Assembly: GCA_020639155.1 (NCBI GenBank)
Contig: JACKHF010000001.1
Span: 1,364,001-1,428,000, forward strand
Reading direction: 5' to 3'
Source of the DNA: Phycisphaeraceae bacterium
GTDB taxonomy: Bacteria; Planctomycetota; Phycisphaerae; Phycisphaerales; UBA1924
DNA length: 64,000 nucleotides
Below are positions 27,897-39,318 of this stretch, piece after piece; position 1 is the stretch's first letter; the number at the start of each line of letters is the position of its first letter. The notes beneath the pieces are model-generated. The model was not told the origin of the DNA. It saw nothing but the letters and a program-made list of their open reading frames with translations, and ran no database searches. Made by a program: the position numbers and the translations under genes.

Positions 27897-28541
27897 TCAA
27901 TAGCGACTGCGGGGTGGGGGTGCCGAGATCTGCTTGCCGCCGTCGTACGGCAGGCTCTCCCACACAATGATGCCGTCAGCATCACGCAGCAAGTTGAACG
28001 TCATGGTGTACTGGTTCACATTGCCTCTGCCCTGGCGGTACATCTCGCCGTTGAGATAGAACGTGTGCATGTCGTCCCATGATGCACGCCCGGTCGGGCT
28101 CCCTGCTGGTCTTTCACGTGCGCGGATGGACTCGAGCGCGGCTCGGTTCTGGAGGAATCGAGTGTTGGCAAGCACCTCGCGCGAGTTGTTCAGGCGCTGG
28201 CGGATATGCACGCGGATCGCTTCGAACTCAGCGGTTGAGACAATGTCTGTCTTGTTCACGATGTCGCCGAGCACGATGTAGTTCATCGCGCCAGGATCAT
28301 TCAGTTCGGGGACTTCGGACAGGTCGTAGATCAACTGCGCTGCGACCTGCTCCTTGAACTCGTCCATTGAGACCAAAGTCGGTTGGGGCGAGTACACCTC
28401 AGCGGGGGTCGTAGTACCTGAGGGTACGCGCCCGCCCGAACTGCCCTGCGGCGCGCTGGAACATCCGGCCAGTGTGCATGCTGCAACGCACGCGCTGACC
28501 AGACCTGTGAATCGAACGGAACGAGAAGTGATGCGGTTCAT
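27897..28541 (-). CDS. LpoB-like penicillin-binding protein activator (copy a)
   Basis: Lipobox TLAG-C (Cys27), then a 30-residue Ser/Gly/Pro linker like the flexible stalk of LpoB. The domain has MDEFKEQVAAQLIYDLSEVP, NYIVLGDIVNKTDIVST, VHIRQRLNNSREVLANTRFL and the terminal DADGIIVWESLPYD. It is the first gene of a four-lipoprotein operon, with CAGGAGATC just before ATG 28541. The two LpoB-like copies are divergent, so they may serve different synthases. Confidence 0.78.
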   Translation of the reverse strand: MNRITSRSVRFTGLVSACVAACTLAGCSSAPQGSSGGRVPSGTTTPAEVYSPQPTLVSMDEFKEQVAAQLIYDLSEVPELNDPGAMNYIVLGDIVNKTDIVSTAEFEAIRVHIRQRLNNSREVLANTRFLQNRAALESIRARERPAGSPTGRASWDDMHTFYLNGEMYRQGRGNVNQYTMTFNLLRDADGIIVWESLPYDGGKQISAPPPRSRY

Positions 28542-28723
28542 GTCGATCTCCTGTGGGAGCCGGTTGTGGATCGGAATCTCTGCGTCAGCGTATTGCTGAC
28601 ATCGGGGTATTGTACGGCAGGGTGCGCCATATGTTTGTAAATACTAACGAATCGAACGCAACACTATTCCGGAAACAGACGTGACGCATTTCAGTGGATT
28701 AATGATCGTATTTTGTTTGGGCT

Positions 28724-29290
28724 TTATTTCCGAGTCGGCATCCATCGGCTGCGCATTGCACCGACGGGTTGGTCCGCAAACGGGCCGATCCCTGTCGACA
28801 CGCGTTCTGCTCGCTCGATCGATACATACGCATCCGGTGCGAGCGCGCCGATCTGTGAGACCAGCGCGTCAACCGTCTTGCGCTTGACCGTCAGGAACAC
28901 AATTTCGACAGGTCCCGTCCTGTCCTCGCCATCCACCCGCGTTGCTGCATGACCCTTCTCTCGCAACGCAGCAGCGAGGCTGGCTTCGGGTTTGGGATTG
29001 ATCACACGAACGACGCGGAATCCAAGCGCCAGCTTTTTCTCGACAGACATGCCAACGAGTGTGCCGGTTGCAAACCCGCCAGCGAACGCGAGGACGTTTA
29101 AAGGGTTGTTCACATATTTGATCACACTGGAGATCGCCAGCACCCAGATCGTGACCTCGATAAACCCGAGCGCAGCCGATGCGATGCGATGGCCCGAGAA
29201 GACCATGATCATGCGGACGGTGCCGATGGACACATCGCAGATGCGGGCACTGAAAATTAAGAGCGGAATAGCCCAGGCTGGAATGTCCAT
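28724..29290 (-). CDS. DUF2179/UPF0316-type membrane protein
   Basis: ATG 29290 (MDIPAWAIPLLIFSARI) begins the first of three membrane helices. The family signature is clear: the helix region ARICDVSIGTVRMIMVFSGH and FIEVTIWVLAISSV, the glycine-rich third helix AGGFATGTLVGMSVEKKLALG, then a cytoplasmic DUF2179 domain (REKGHAATRVDGEDRTGPVEIVFLTVKRK). The C-terminal 25 residues are unusual and Arg-rich. Molecular function is unknown; some relatives bind nucleotides. Confidence 0.85.
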   Translation of the reverse strand: MDIPAWAIPLLIFSARICDVSIGTVRMIMVFSGHRIASAALGFIEVTIWVLAISSVIKYVNNPLNVLAFAGGFATGTLVGMSVEKKLALGFRVVRVINPKPEASLAAALREKGHAATRVDGEDRTGPVEIVFLTVKRKTVDALVSQIGALAPDAYVSIERAERVSTGIGPFADQPVGAMRSRWMPTRK

Positions 29291-29473
29291 GCGAGTCGTC
29301 CGGGACAGAGGTGCGGGTTGGACCGGTACAGATTGTGCCGGATTGACAATGATTACCATCGAATCGACATTTGCAAGATACGCACGGTCACGGTACAACA
29401 GTCGTGTGCATTCGTGATGTAACTCATTCTCGGTCCAACAGAAACGTGCGGGAAAACTTTTCAGGAGATACAC

Positions 29474-30565
29474 ATGGCAGTGGATGAAGGCAGCTTTGCC
29501 AGTGACCTGCCTTTGAACGAAAGGAGCCGGACGCTCCCCGAGAGACCTGTTTCGTGGAGCGCATTGGGGGAGTGTGTCATTGCGCCCGCTCTTGGCATCG
29601 GGCTCGGCATTATGCTGCTTGTGTGGGTTGTGCTTCCCGTACTCGGATACGGATATGCAGAGCGTGTCATTGCGATTGGACAACACCTTGATGCAGCCAT
29701 GCAGGATGAGAGACCAGTTGCAGTTGCGCTCGGCAGTTCAATTGTGACAGAGGGCATTGATGCTGAGGCGGTCGAATCAACGGCTGACGGCTGGGATGTG
29801 CTGAACTTTGCTGTCAATGGTGCTGAGATGAATCAGCAACGGCTGATGCTCCCCAAGGTGCTCGCTGCACATCCTCGCGCGGTTGTGCTGTTCCTTCGTC
29901 CTGTTGCGCTTGCTGACCCCGTCGAGGTTCCGCCGGATATTGCGTATGGGATTGTGCTCGGAGGGTTCGTTCATTCCTGGCAGGCAGGGTTTGACGCAGG
30001 CGACGACAGCCCGATACTGAACGCGGCTGCTCGCGCGCAGCTGCGATCTTCTTCGTTTCAGGCAAAGCTGCACTTTCGGCGGGTGCCTATCAACGTATTG
30101 AACCAACGCGCACGAGAGAGGCTTCGCAAGCATGTGCGCCATGTGGTGCCGAGTGACTTTGTCAGACCGCACGACCTTGTAGCCTCCATTTCAGGCAACG
30201 CTCTCGAACTGCATGTGCAGTCTGTCATAGAGGAAAACAGAAAACGTCTGGAAAGCATGCCTCAACCGGTCGGCAGAGAACTTGTGCTGGCTGTTGAACA
30301 GATAGCGGATGCTGGTGCCACTCCCGTGCTTGTCATCGCGCCCCAGCATCCTCTGGTACAGCCAGCGATTGATTCGTACAACGACCTCCTCGCCGAAATC
30401 GCCAGTGTGTGTGCAGGCACACATAACGGCATCTTTATTGATGCGCGCGATGATATTGATGCGTCGGGATTCGCCGATGCCCAGCATCTCAATGAGGCAG
30501 GGCGCATCGAGTTCAGCCGGTTTGTCGGGACAATCCTCCATTCACTTTCAGCGTCAAAGCCATAA
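29474..30565 (+). CDS. AlgJ/AlgX-like SGNH-fold membrane protein
   Basis: AGGAG lies 7 nt before ATG 29474. One N-terminal membrane helix (ALGIGLGIMLLVWVVLPVLG, about 39-58) anchors a periplasmic domain with an SGNH-like layout: block I VALGSSIVTEGID, an Asn in NFAVNGAEMNQQ, and the late DAQHLNEAGRIEF block with Asp and His. Immediately downstream (9 nt) is an MBOAT acyltransferase. Such pairs O-acetylate exopolysaccharides, with the MBOAT carrying acetyl across the membrane and the SGNH protein transferring it. The substrate is unknown. Confidence 0.75.
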   Translation: MAVDEGSFASDLPLNERSRTLPERPVSWSALGECVIAPALGIGLGIMLLVWVVLPVLGYGYAERVIAIGQHLDAAMQDERPVAVALGSSIVTEGIDAEAVESTADGWDVLNFAVNGAEMNQQRLMLPKVLAAHPRAVVLFLRPVALADPVEVPPDIAYGIVLGGFVHSWQAGFDAGDDSPILNAAARAQLRSSSFQAKLHFRRVPINVLNQRARERLRKHVRHVVPSDFVRPHDLVASISGNALELHVQSVIEENRKRLESMPQPVGRELVLAVEQIADAGATPVLVIAPQHPLVQPAIDSYNDLLAEIASVCAGTHNGIFIDARDDIDASGFADAQHLNEAGRIEFSRFVGTILHSLSASKP

Positions 30566-30574
30566 GGCAATCTC

Positions 30575-32239
<1,665 letters not shown>

Positions 32240-32543
32240 AGTAAGCCCCAAGGAACTCCCACAGATTAGCAATGGGTGAAGAAGAAGAGGGATTCGAACT
32301 ACTCAAAAACACAATGTATTGGATGGTAGCGAGCAACGCGGCACAGGTTTCGCTAATCCTGCGCTCCCCGTTGAACCAGCCGGCAGCAAGATCTACATCT
32401 TCTTCGACAAAGAGATTTTCCTATATTGCAGCTTTCAGACTTTGCTAAATCACGACCAATAAGTGACTTTGGTGTGCAACCTCCCAAACCTGTGGCATAG
32501 TACAACATCGCGCACGCAGCGGTTTGCGGCAGGGAGGTTACTG
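32240..32543. other. intergenic region containing a relic of the tRNA-Tyr att sequence
   Basis: About 300 bp without a gene. Positions 32,284-32,350 resemble 39,635-39,705: a shared 16-mer gaagagggattcgaac, then a similar stretch including GATGGTAGCG. The rest has no clear content apart from the GGGAGG of the next gene near 32,532. Confidence 0.5.
32284..32299 (+). repeat. copy 1 of tRNA-Tyr 3'-end 16-mer (relic att)
   Basis: Gaagagggattcgaac is identical to 39,635-39,650 and to 56,488-56,503 inside the tRNA-Tyr gene. Unlike the 39.6-kb copy it lacks the adjoining GGGC of the acceptor stem, so it is either an older, decayed junction or a piece copied from one. Confidence 0.6.
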
Positions 32544-35500
32544 ATGCTCAAAGGCAATGGCAGGCTCGGATTGGTTGTCACATTGGTTATCGGTTCATGC
32601 ACTTTTTTCGTATCGGCTGGAAGAGCCGATAGACCAGGTGAGGAGCGCCGCGCTCCGACACCGTTGGTGTTTACAGTGCTTGATACCAACACCACGCTCT
32701 CGCACAACGACGTGTACTCGATCGGCTCGCAGCGCCAGTACGGCACGTACGAGGTACCGATCGGGATCACCAACAACGACTCGGGCGATGTGGGTCTGGT
32801 CGATGTGAACATCGCGTTGTCGGCTGACGACTGGATTGTCGAGCAGGACCCGACCGGCCAGATGCTCAACCCCGGCGAGACAGCATACCTCCGCCTCAGA
32901 CTGCAGACGAACACCACCTCGTCGAGCGCGCTCACGTGCCCCGTGGTTGTGACGAGTTCGGCTGGCAGCACCTCGTTCGATCCGTTCGTGTTCACCCTCA
33001 GCGCAGCCAGTGTGGACGCCGAGGACGAGGTGGCCGATTCACCCGACCTTGGCTCTGGCACGGGCAGCACGGTGCCAAGCTGGCCCATGATGGGCGCAGC
33101 CGTCACGCTGCCAAAGCCCGCAGCGAACTTCACACGCGCACCGCACCAGTTCATCGGCTGGGACCTTGACACAAACGCTGCGACGACAGACTCCTTCTAT
33201 CTCGGTGTGCATGCTGCGATGGAGGGTGGCATCAATCGAGTCGAGTTCTACCTGAACGGCACCACAACAACAGTGACCGAGGAGGTCATGGAGCCGGGCG
33301 TCGCGACAGCAGATGGCGTGCCCGGGTACTACGTCGAGATCGATCCGGCGAACTTCACCGGGACCGATGTCAAGAAGATCGAGGTGTACGCTCGCGTCTT
33401 TTCCAACGCGGGGCAGTCAACGGCGAGCAGCGCAAAGATCGTCCCACGCATCATCGGGCCGTGGATCGGATGGGTCTTCCCCAGTGGCGTCGCACCGTAT
33501 GAGATCGACTGCACACCAAGTGTGAACCCATACGCTCACGATGATGATTTGAACGGTGGTGGCACACCTTTGTGGGAGGCACTGCTCGCACTCAGCAACT
33601 CGTCCAGCTATGGAGGAGTGACGCTATCGGGCGCTCCTGACAAGCCCATTGTGCTCAATCTTGCCGAGGGTAACCACGTCCTGCCTTCTTCGTCGCACAA
33701 GTACTGGGTTGACAACGGCTCGACACTCACGCTTTATAGCATGCAGGGATTTGCAAACTGGGATATGCCGCTTGTGATCCACCCCGATACAAACGCGGAT
33801 CCCGAAGACATCGATCTGTATGCGACAGCGAGGCCCTCCACAGAACCAGCGACCGACTGGTCAGGACTTCGCGTTCCGTATTGCGTGATTTCTGACCTGA
33901 CCTTTGATCAGGCAAACATTGCCGCGCTGCGATGCACGGCAGCGGATGTTGATGAGACACGCTACAGCCAGTACACATTTCTGGACTGCGTCTTCACCGA
34001 CAGCAACGGCCCGCACGTGCTCTATGACCCGTTCCACGAAGTGGCTGACAACCCAACCCATGCGGGTACACGACCGCCTGAGTTCCTGCAGCGACTGCTC
34101 ACAAGCCCGTACGCGGATATGTATCTGGAGGGTGGCGAGTTTACAGACATCCATCGCGGTGTTGTCAACACCACCTTTGTGCGCAATGTGGACTTCACGA
34201 ACATCGCTGGATCGATGTCGAACAACGTGCAGGTGATGTTCAACGTGCATGGCGAGGACATCAATCCGAGCCCATACCGCCGCGATGTCCCCGTGGGTGT
34301 ACTAGAGTTTGTCGGTGCATTCCCGAGCGGTACACCTTCGACAAACACGAACCAGTATCGTGGCGTACGAAAGGCCGGAGGAAATACTGGTCAATATAGT
34401 CTCAATCCACTTGGAACAGATGTTGCGAGTGGAGCATTGCTGCTGTATGACCAAAATAACTCTATACCCACCTACATTATTGCGTTAGATGGAAGAACAT
34501 CGTGTTTGCTGCCAGACAACTGGACAACGGTGTACCCAAATCTCTGCAATACTGGCTGGTACTCAGTAACAACACTCGCAGAACTTGTTGAAACACTTGA
34601 ATCGATTGCGGCTAATGACACGGATTGGACGTTCACCCGGGACTCGTGCGGGATCGGGTCGTCGTTTGACGGTGTGAACGGGATCGCTGCCATCCATTTG
34701 ACAACGCCGTGTGTTACCGGCGTTGGTGGTTTTCCGTTGTCATCTACATCTGGCATCCCAGACAAGGACACGGTTGGCTTACTCACAACGGCAGTGGACG
34801 TGCACACCGAGGTGTTCCAGTGGTTCCAGCCGGGAGGATTTATTGATAACCGCACGTACTGGGGCATTGACTACGTGCAGGAGAACGAGCCGGGCAGTGA
34901 CCCTGTGTGCACAGACTACGGATGCCGCGAGGTCAACTACACCGGCGCGTTCCAGATCCTCCAGTCCACGAACGGGCAGGGTGTGTACAACTCTTCTATC
35001 ACAAGTGTTCGGTTGACTATGCGGGATGATGTTCTGAACTCATTCCAGCCAGCATCACTGTCTGCAACAATGCAGAATGTCCTATTGAGCAATCTCACGC
35101 TCGATGGTGTTTCTCTTGCGACGACAAATCATCCCAGCACTGAGCCCGCAAATCTCTTTGCACCGAAGTGGGTGACCATACGAGACTCCTATATTGCCGC
35201 ACTGACAGTGAAAAACCCCATTGCAGATTCAACGCCAACTTCTAGTTGGAACCTCATTAACTTCAACTCCTCATCGCACTGCACAAACCTTGCCAGCGGG
35301 AGCCCCACCCTGACCGTGTTTGGCACGGATCGGATGTATGTTGCCAACTGCCACTACGACAGCGCGTGTCAGCTTGAGTCCTACGCAACAAACGGCACTG
35401 TGCTTGGTATGTATTGCGGCTCTGCACCTTCGAGCATGACATCGACAACGCAAGATCCGGCCAACAGCTTCAATGCTCGTGGTACCTATCCACTCAATGA

Positions 35501-35678
35501 CGACGGCCGGTGCTCGTGGGGTCATCTGCCGAAGCTCTCATCGAACGGGAATCCGATCATCAGCCAGTCGCCGCTGCTCAATCGTGTCGATCCTCCCCAT
35601 GTCAAGTTCTATCTTGGTGGCTCGATCATCGATTCGTGCGATCCCATCGGTGCGTTGCCAGCGGTCAGTCAGGAGTGA
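32544..35678 (+). CDS. large secreted protein, probable beta-helix
   Basis: ATG 32544 has GGGAGG about 6 nt upstream and leads a signal peptide (LGLVVTLVIGSCTFFVSAG). The 1,044-aa product has an N-terminal Ig-like part (YEVPIGITNNDSGDVGLVDV) and a second beta-sandwich near 230-330. From about 340 on it has a long region with repeated short strands and terms like CVISDLTFDQANI and YTFLDCVFTDSN, typical of right-handed parallel beta-helix proteins. No catalytic motif or sorting tail is seen. The last 63 codons are duplicated downstream (36,846-37,034, and a stub at 39,319). Function unknown. Confidence 0.75.
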   Translation: MLKGNGRLGLVVTLVIGSCTFFVSAGRADRPGEERRAPTPLVFTVLDTNTTLSHNDVYSIGSQRQYGTYEVPIGITNNDSGDVGLVDVNIALSADDWIVEQDPTGQMLNPGETAYLRLRLQTNTTSSSALTCPVVVTSSAGSTSFDPFVFTLSAASVDAEDEVADSPDLGSGTGSTVPSWPMMGAAVTLPKPAANFTRAPHQFIGWDLDTNAATTDSFYLGVHAAMEGGINRVEFYLNGTTTTVTEEVMEPGVATADGVPGYYVEIDPANFTGTDVKKIEVYARVFSNAGQSTASSAKIVPRIIGPWIGWVFPSGVAPYEIDCTPSVNPYAHDDDLNGGGTPLWEALLALSNSSSYGGVTLSGAPDKPIVLNLAEGNHVLPSSSHKYWVDNGSTLTLYSMQGFANWDMPLVIHPDTNADPEDIDLYATARPSTEPATDWSGLRVPYCVISDLTFDQANIAALRCTAADVDETRYSQYTFLDCVFTDSNGPHVLYDPFHEVADNPTHAGTRPPEFLQRLLTSPYADMYLEGGEFTDIHRGVVNTTFVRNVDFTNIAGSMSNNVQVMFNVHGEDINPSPYRRDVPVGVLEFVGAFPSGTPSTNTNQYRGVRKAGGNTGQYSLNPLGTDVASGALLLYDQNNSIPTYIIALDGRTSCLLPDNWTTVYPNLCNTGWYSVTTLAELVETLESIAANDTDWTFTRDSCGIGSSFDGVNGIAAIHLTTPCVTGVGGFPLSSTSGIPDKDTVGLLTTAVDVHTEVFQWFQPGGFIDNRTYWGIDYVQENEPGSDPVCTDYGCREVNYTGAFQILQSTNGQGVYNSSITSVRLTMRDDVLNSFQPASLSATMQNVLLSNLTLDGVSLATTNHPSTEPANLFAPKWVTIRDSYIAALTVKNPIADSTPTSSWNLINFNSSSHCTNLASGSPTLTVFGTDRMYVANCHYDSACQLESYATNGTVLGMYCGSAPSSMTSTTQDPANSFNARGTYPLNDDGRCSWGHLPKLSSNGNPIISQSPLLNRVDPPHVKFYLGGSIIDSCDPIGALPAVSQE

Positions 35679-35686
35679 GGAGAAAG

Positions 35687-36826
35687 ATGAGGAAGTTCAA
35701 TATGACATCCCGTGTGAGAAATGTTGTTACTCTGTGCGCGTCATTGTTGATAGCCGGTGCTGTGAGTGCGCAATCGATCTTCACGGGGTTGGGTGACTTG
35801 CCTGGAGGATTCACATCAAGTGGCGCTTGGGGATTAAGCGGTAACGGACTCGTTGCTATAGGGATTGCGAACTCGTCCAACGGCGGTGAGGGGTTCCGCT
35901 GGACAAAATCAACAGGAATGTCTGGACTCGGAGTGCTTCTTCCAAGCAACCCGTTGAGTTTGGCATATGCAACTAATCTGAATGGTGAGGTTGTAGTTGG
36001 AGTTTCAGAAAGTTCAACAGGATCGGAGCCTTTTCGCTGGACCGAAGCTGGAGGAATGGTTGGTCTAGGACACTTATCGGGAACTAGTGGGGTTGGCGCA
36101 GCGTGGGGAGTAAACGCCGGTGGCGATGTGGTTGTTGGGTACAGCTACGGTCCCAATGGCAGAGAGGCGTTCCGATGGACCGAGTCCGGTGGCATGCAGG
36201 GGCTCGGCGATCTTGCAGGCGGCATCTTCGACAGCTGGGCGTATGACGTCAGTGCCGATGGGAGTAGAGTCGTTGGATCTGGATACACATCAACTGATGA
36301 AAAACCATTTCTTTGGATGCCCGGCACTGGTATGCAGGATCTCGGTGATCTACCGGGTGGAATCTCTGCTGGCGCAGCAAGCGCAATCAATGATATTGGT
36401 AGTGTCATTGTTGGTGCATCGCATTCGACCAGTGGCAAGGAAGCATTCCGCTGGGAGAGCGGGCAGATGGTCGGTCTTGGTGATCTTGCAGGCGGTGAGT
36501 TTTCAAGCATTGCCAGAGACGTAAGCAATGATGGTACTGTAATCGTTGGTGAGGGCACTACTGAAAACGGGCGCGAGGCGTTCTACTGGACCGAGACGCT
36601 TGGCATGGTCAATCTGTATGACTATCTCATTTCAGAGGGAGCAACCGGGCTGGACGGCTGGATACTTGAATCAGCGCGCGGCGTGAGCACAGACGGTCTG
36701 ACTATCACCGGCACAGGCATTAACCCACTCGGCCAGTTCGAGGGCTGGGTTGCGCACATCCCCGCGCCGTCGTCGTGCGTGGTGCTTGCGATTGGTGGTG
36801 TGCTTGTGTCGAGACGCAGGAGATAA
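35687..36826 (+). CDS. HAF-repeat exported protein with PEP-CTERM-like tail (copy 1)
   Basis: ATG 35687 is preceded by GAGGAGAAAG. Signal peptide: VVTLCASLLIAGAVSAQ. The body is a series of about seven HAF repeats, each of the form GLGDLxGGxxS-A-VSxDGxxVVGxSxxxxGxEAFRW, predicted to form a beta-propeller. The C-terminus IPAPSSCVVLAIGGVLVS-RRRR has the Pro-hydrophobic-Arg plan of PEP-CTERM exosortase substrates, though the PEP is replaced by PAPSS. Two more copies follow in tandem. It starts 8 nt after the beta-helix gene, so it is probably cotranscribed. Confidence 0.85.
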   Translation: MRKFNMTSRVRNVVTLCASLLIAGAVSAQSIFTGLGDLPGGFTSSGAWGLSGNGLVAIGIANSSNGGEGFRWTKSTGMSGLGVLLPSNPLSLAYATNLNGEVVVGVSESSTGSEPFRWTEAGGMVGLGHLSGTSGVGAAWGVNAGGDVVVGYSYGPNGREAFRWTESGGMQGLGDLAGGIFDSWAYDVSADGSRVVGSGYTSTDEKPFLWMPGTGMQDLGDLPGGISAGAASAINDIGSVIVGASHSTSGKEAFRWESGQMVGLGDLAGGEFSSIARDVSNDGTVIVGEGTTENGREAFYWTETLGMVNLYDYLISEGATGLDGWILESARGVSTDGLTITGTGINPLGQFEGWVAHIPAPSSCVVLAIGGVLVSRRRR

Positions 36827-36845
36827 GACCGCTCGCGCTTCGACA

Positions 36846-37034
36846 CCGCTCAATGACGACGGTCGGTGCTCGTGGGGTCATCTGCCGGGATTGTCATCAA
36901 GTGGGAATCCGATCATCAGCCAGTCGCCGCTGCTCAATCGTGTCGATCCTCGCCATGTCAAGTTCTATCTTGGTGGCGCGCTCATCGATACGTGCGATCC
37001 CATTGGTGCGCTGCCAGCGGTCAGCCAGGAGTGA
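36846..37034 (+). pseudogene. duplicated C-terminal fragment of the beta-helix protein
   Basis: These 63 codons (TPLNDDGRCSWGHLPG to GALPAVSQE) match the last 63 codons of the 32,544-35,678 gene with 7 substitutions, ending in the same stop and followed by a similar SD-bearing spacer. There is no start or upstream part, so it is a by-product of a tandem duplication with a period of about 1.36 kb that also copied the HAF gene. Confidence 0.85.
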
Positions 37035-37053
37035 AGAAGGAGAGAGAGTGAAC

Positions 37054-38184
37054 ATGTTTTTCTTTTCTATGAGATATGCAGGTATAGCCACCCTCTGGTT
37101 CTGCGCCACTGCTGCTGCGCAGCCGAGTTTTATTCCGCTCGGTGCGCCACCAACCAGCACGCTGCACAGCTTCGGTCTTGGCATAAGTGGTGATGGCACC
37201 ACCGCAGTCGGGTTCGCCGGATTGACTCCCGGAGACAACCGAGCGTTCCGGTGGACAGTGCAGACCGGGACCGTTGGGCTCGGCTCGCTTCCCGGTGGGA
37301 ATGATGTGAGCCACGCGCAGGGTGTGAACTACGACGGCTCGGTGATCGTCGGTTTCGCGGTCGGGAGCACCGGCGGTGAGCCGATGCGATGGACCGAAGC
37401 GACTGGCATGGTCGGGCTTGGCGCGCTCCCCGGTGGCTCGTTTCTAGGTGAGGCGTACGGCACCAACGACACGGGCGATGTGGTTGTTGGGTTCAGCTTC
37501 GGTGCCAATGGCAGAGAGGCGTTTCGATGGACCGAGTCCGGCGGTATGCATGGACTCGGCTCGCTCACCACAAGCAACATCTACTCGTGGGCCTACGACG
37601 TGAGCAACGACGGCGATACCGTCGTTGGTTTGGCTGTTGATTCAAACGGTGTATCGCGTCCGATGCGATGGACATCGTCTGGCGGCATGTCTGTGCTTGG
37701 AGATTTACCTGGTGGCAGTCTGAGTGGCTTTGCATCGGCCACGAACAGCGACGGTTCAGTTATCGTGGGTGGTTCATCCTCATCGAATGGTGGCGAGGCG
37801 TTCCTGTGGAAGAACGGTGTGATGATGGGACTCGGTGATCTGCCGGGCGGAGCATTTGCAGGAAGCGCGCTGGGTGTGAGCGAAACAGGTGAAGTTGTTG
37901 TTGGGGTAAGCGAAGGACCAGCGATGATTGCAGAGGCGTTCTACTGGACCGAGATGCTGGGCATGGTCAACCTGAAGGACCATCTGCTCAGTCTTGGTGT
38001 GAACGGACTTGAGGACTGGACGCTCAACAGCGCGCAGGGTGTCAGCGCCGACGGTCTGACCATCACCGGCATCGGCTTCAACCCGCAGGGTCTCAAGGAG
38101 GGCTGGGTTGCGCACATCCCTGCGCCGTCGTCGTGCGTTGTGCTTGCGATTGGTGGCGTGGTTTCGTCGAGGCGCAGGAGATGA
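37054..38184 (+). CDS. HAF-repeat exported protein with PEP-CTERM-like tail (copy 2)
   Basis: ATG 37054 (or in-frame GTG 37048) follows GGAGAGAG. The signal peptide MRYAGIATLWFCATAAAQ and about seven HAF repeats follow (VGLGSLPGGNDVSHAQGVN, GLGALPGGSFLGEAYGTND). The tail IPAPSSCVVLAIGGVVSS-RRRR is as in copy 1. It is highly similar to copies 1 and 3 in repeats and tail but divergent in the signal peptide. Its stop overlaps the start of copy 3 (ATGA). Confidence 0.85.
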   Translation: MFFFSMRYAGIATLWFCATAAAQPSFIPLGAPPTSTLHSFGLGISGDGTTAVGFAGLTPGDNRAFRWTVQTGTVGLGSLPGGNDVSHAQGVNYDGSVIVGFAVGSTGGEPMRWTEATGMVGLGALPGGSFLGEAYGTNDTGDVVVGFSFGANGREAFRWTESGGMHGLGSLTTSNIYSWAYDVSNDGDTVVGLAVDSNGVSRPMRWTSSGGMSVLGDLPGGSLSGFASATNSDGSVIVGGSSSSNGGEAFLWKNGVMMGLGDLPGGAFAGSALGVSETGEVVVGVSEGPAMIAEAFYWTEMLGMVNLKDHLLSLGVNGLEDWTLNSAQGVSADGLTITGIGFNPQGLKEGWVAHIPAPSSCVVLAIGGVVSSRRRR

Positions 38185-39305
38185 TAAAGCCAGTCAGTGG
38201 AATGGTTCTCGGCTTGATCTTCATACAGGCTGTTCATGCGCAGCCGAGTTTTTTTGGAGTTGGTGAGCTTCCGGGCGGTCTCGTTGGCAGTGGCATCTTC
38301 GGGCTCAGTGGCGACGGCTCGACCGCTGTCGGCGGCAGCGCGACTGCGCCCGGACTCAGCGGCGCGTTCCATTGGACGGCGTCAGCAGGCATCCAGGCAT
38401 TGCCATACCCGTCCGGCGGATCTGGCGTGATCCAGGCATTTGCTGCAAACCAGACAGGCAATGTTGTTGTTGGCCACAGCTCGCTCCAGAGCGGTGCGCA
38501 GATTCCCGTCATGTGGAAGAACGGCGGAACAGCGATTGATCTGGGCTCGCTCGGTGGGTTCAGCGGTCAGGCGCACAGCGTGAACAGTTCGGGCACTGCG
38601 GCTGTGGGGTTCAGCTTTGGTCCCAATGGAAGAGAGGCGTTCCGCTGGACCGAAGCAGGCGGCATGGTCGGGCTCGGTGATCTTGCCGGTGGTGCGTTCG
38701 ACAGCTGGGCGTTTGATATCAGCGACGATGGAAACACAGTGGTGGGGACTGCGCAAGGAGCAAATGGATCTCGTTCATTTCTGTGGACGCAATTGACTGG
38801 TATGCAGGCAATTTCAGCATTCGCTAACGAAATTGATGGAGCAGCGACAGCGATCAACGGTGCGGGAAATGTTGTTGTTGGCGGATCATGTTCTGCGGAG
38901 ACTACATGTGACGCATATCGATGGGAAGATGGTGTCGCCGTTCTTCTCGGTGACCTTGCTGGTGGTGTCCATTGGAGTGTGGCAAGAGGAGTCAGTGACG
39001 ATGGAGCAACCATTGTCGGCGATGCCACAACTTCCTCAGCATTTGGGCCCGACACGGCGTTCTACTGGACCGAGCAACTCGGGATGGTTGATCTGAAGGA
39101 GCATCTGCTGAGTCTTGGCATTCTGGGAGTAGAAGGCTGGACACTGGAAAGTGCGCAGGGAATCTCTGATGATGGACTCACCATCGCTGGCATGGGCATC
39201 AACCCGCAGGGGTTCAACGAGGGCTGGATCGCGCACATCCCCGCGCCATCGTCGTGCGTGGTGCTTGTGATTGGTGGTGTTATCGCGTCGAGACGCAGAA
39301 GGTAA
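38181..39305 (+). CDS. HAF-repeat exported protein with PEP-CTERM-like tail (copy 3)
   Basis: ATG 38181 overlaps the copy 2 stop and has AGGAG directly adjacent. Signal peptide: GMVLGLIFIQAVHAQ. The HAF repeats and tail (IPAPSSCVVLVIGGVIAS-RRRR) match copies 1 and 2. One repeat carries a Cys pair (GGSCSAETTCDAYRW) missing elsewhere. After its stop the sequence resembles the region after copy 1 for about 45 bp, then jumps into an integrase relic at 39,349. Confidence 0.85.
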   Translation: MIKPVSGMVLGLIFIQAVHAQPSFFGVGELPGGLVGSGIFGLSGDGSTAVGGSATAPGLSGAFHWTASAGIQALPYPSGGSGVIQAFAANQTGNVVVGHSSLQSGAQIPVMWKNGGTAIDLGSLGGFSGQAHSVNSSGTAAVGFSFGPNGREAFRWTEAGGMVGLGDLAGGAFDSWAFDISDDGNTVVGTAQGANGSRSFLWTQLTGMQAISAFANEIDGAATAINGAGNVVVGGSCSAETTCDAYRWEDGVAVLLGDLAGGVHWSVARGVSDDGATIVGDATTSSAFGPDTAFYWTEQLGMVDLKEHLLSLGILGVEGWTLESAQGISDDGLTIAGMGINPQGFNEGWIAHIPAPSSCVVLVIGGVIASRRRR

Positions 39306-39318
39306 GGCCGCTCGTGGT

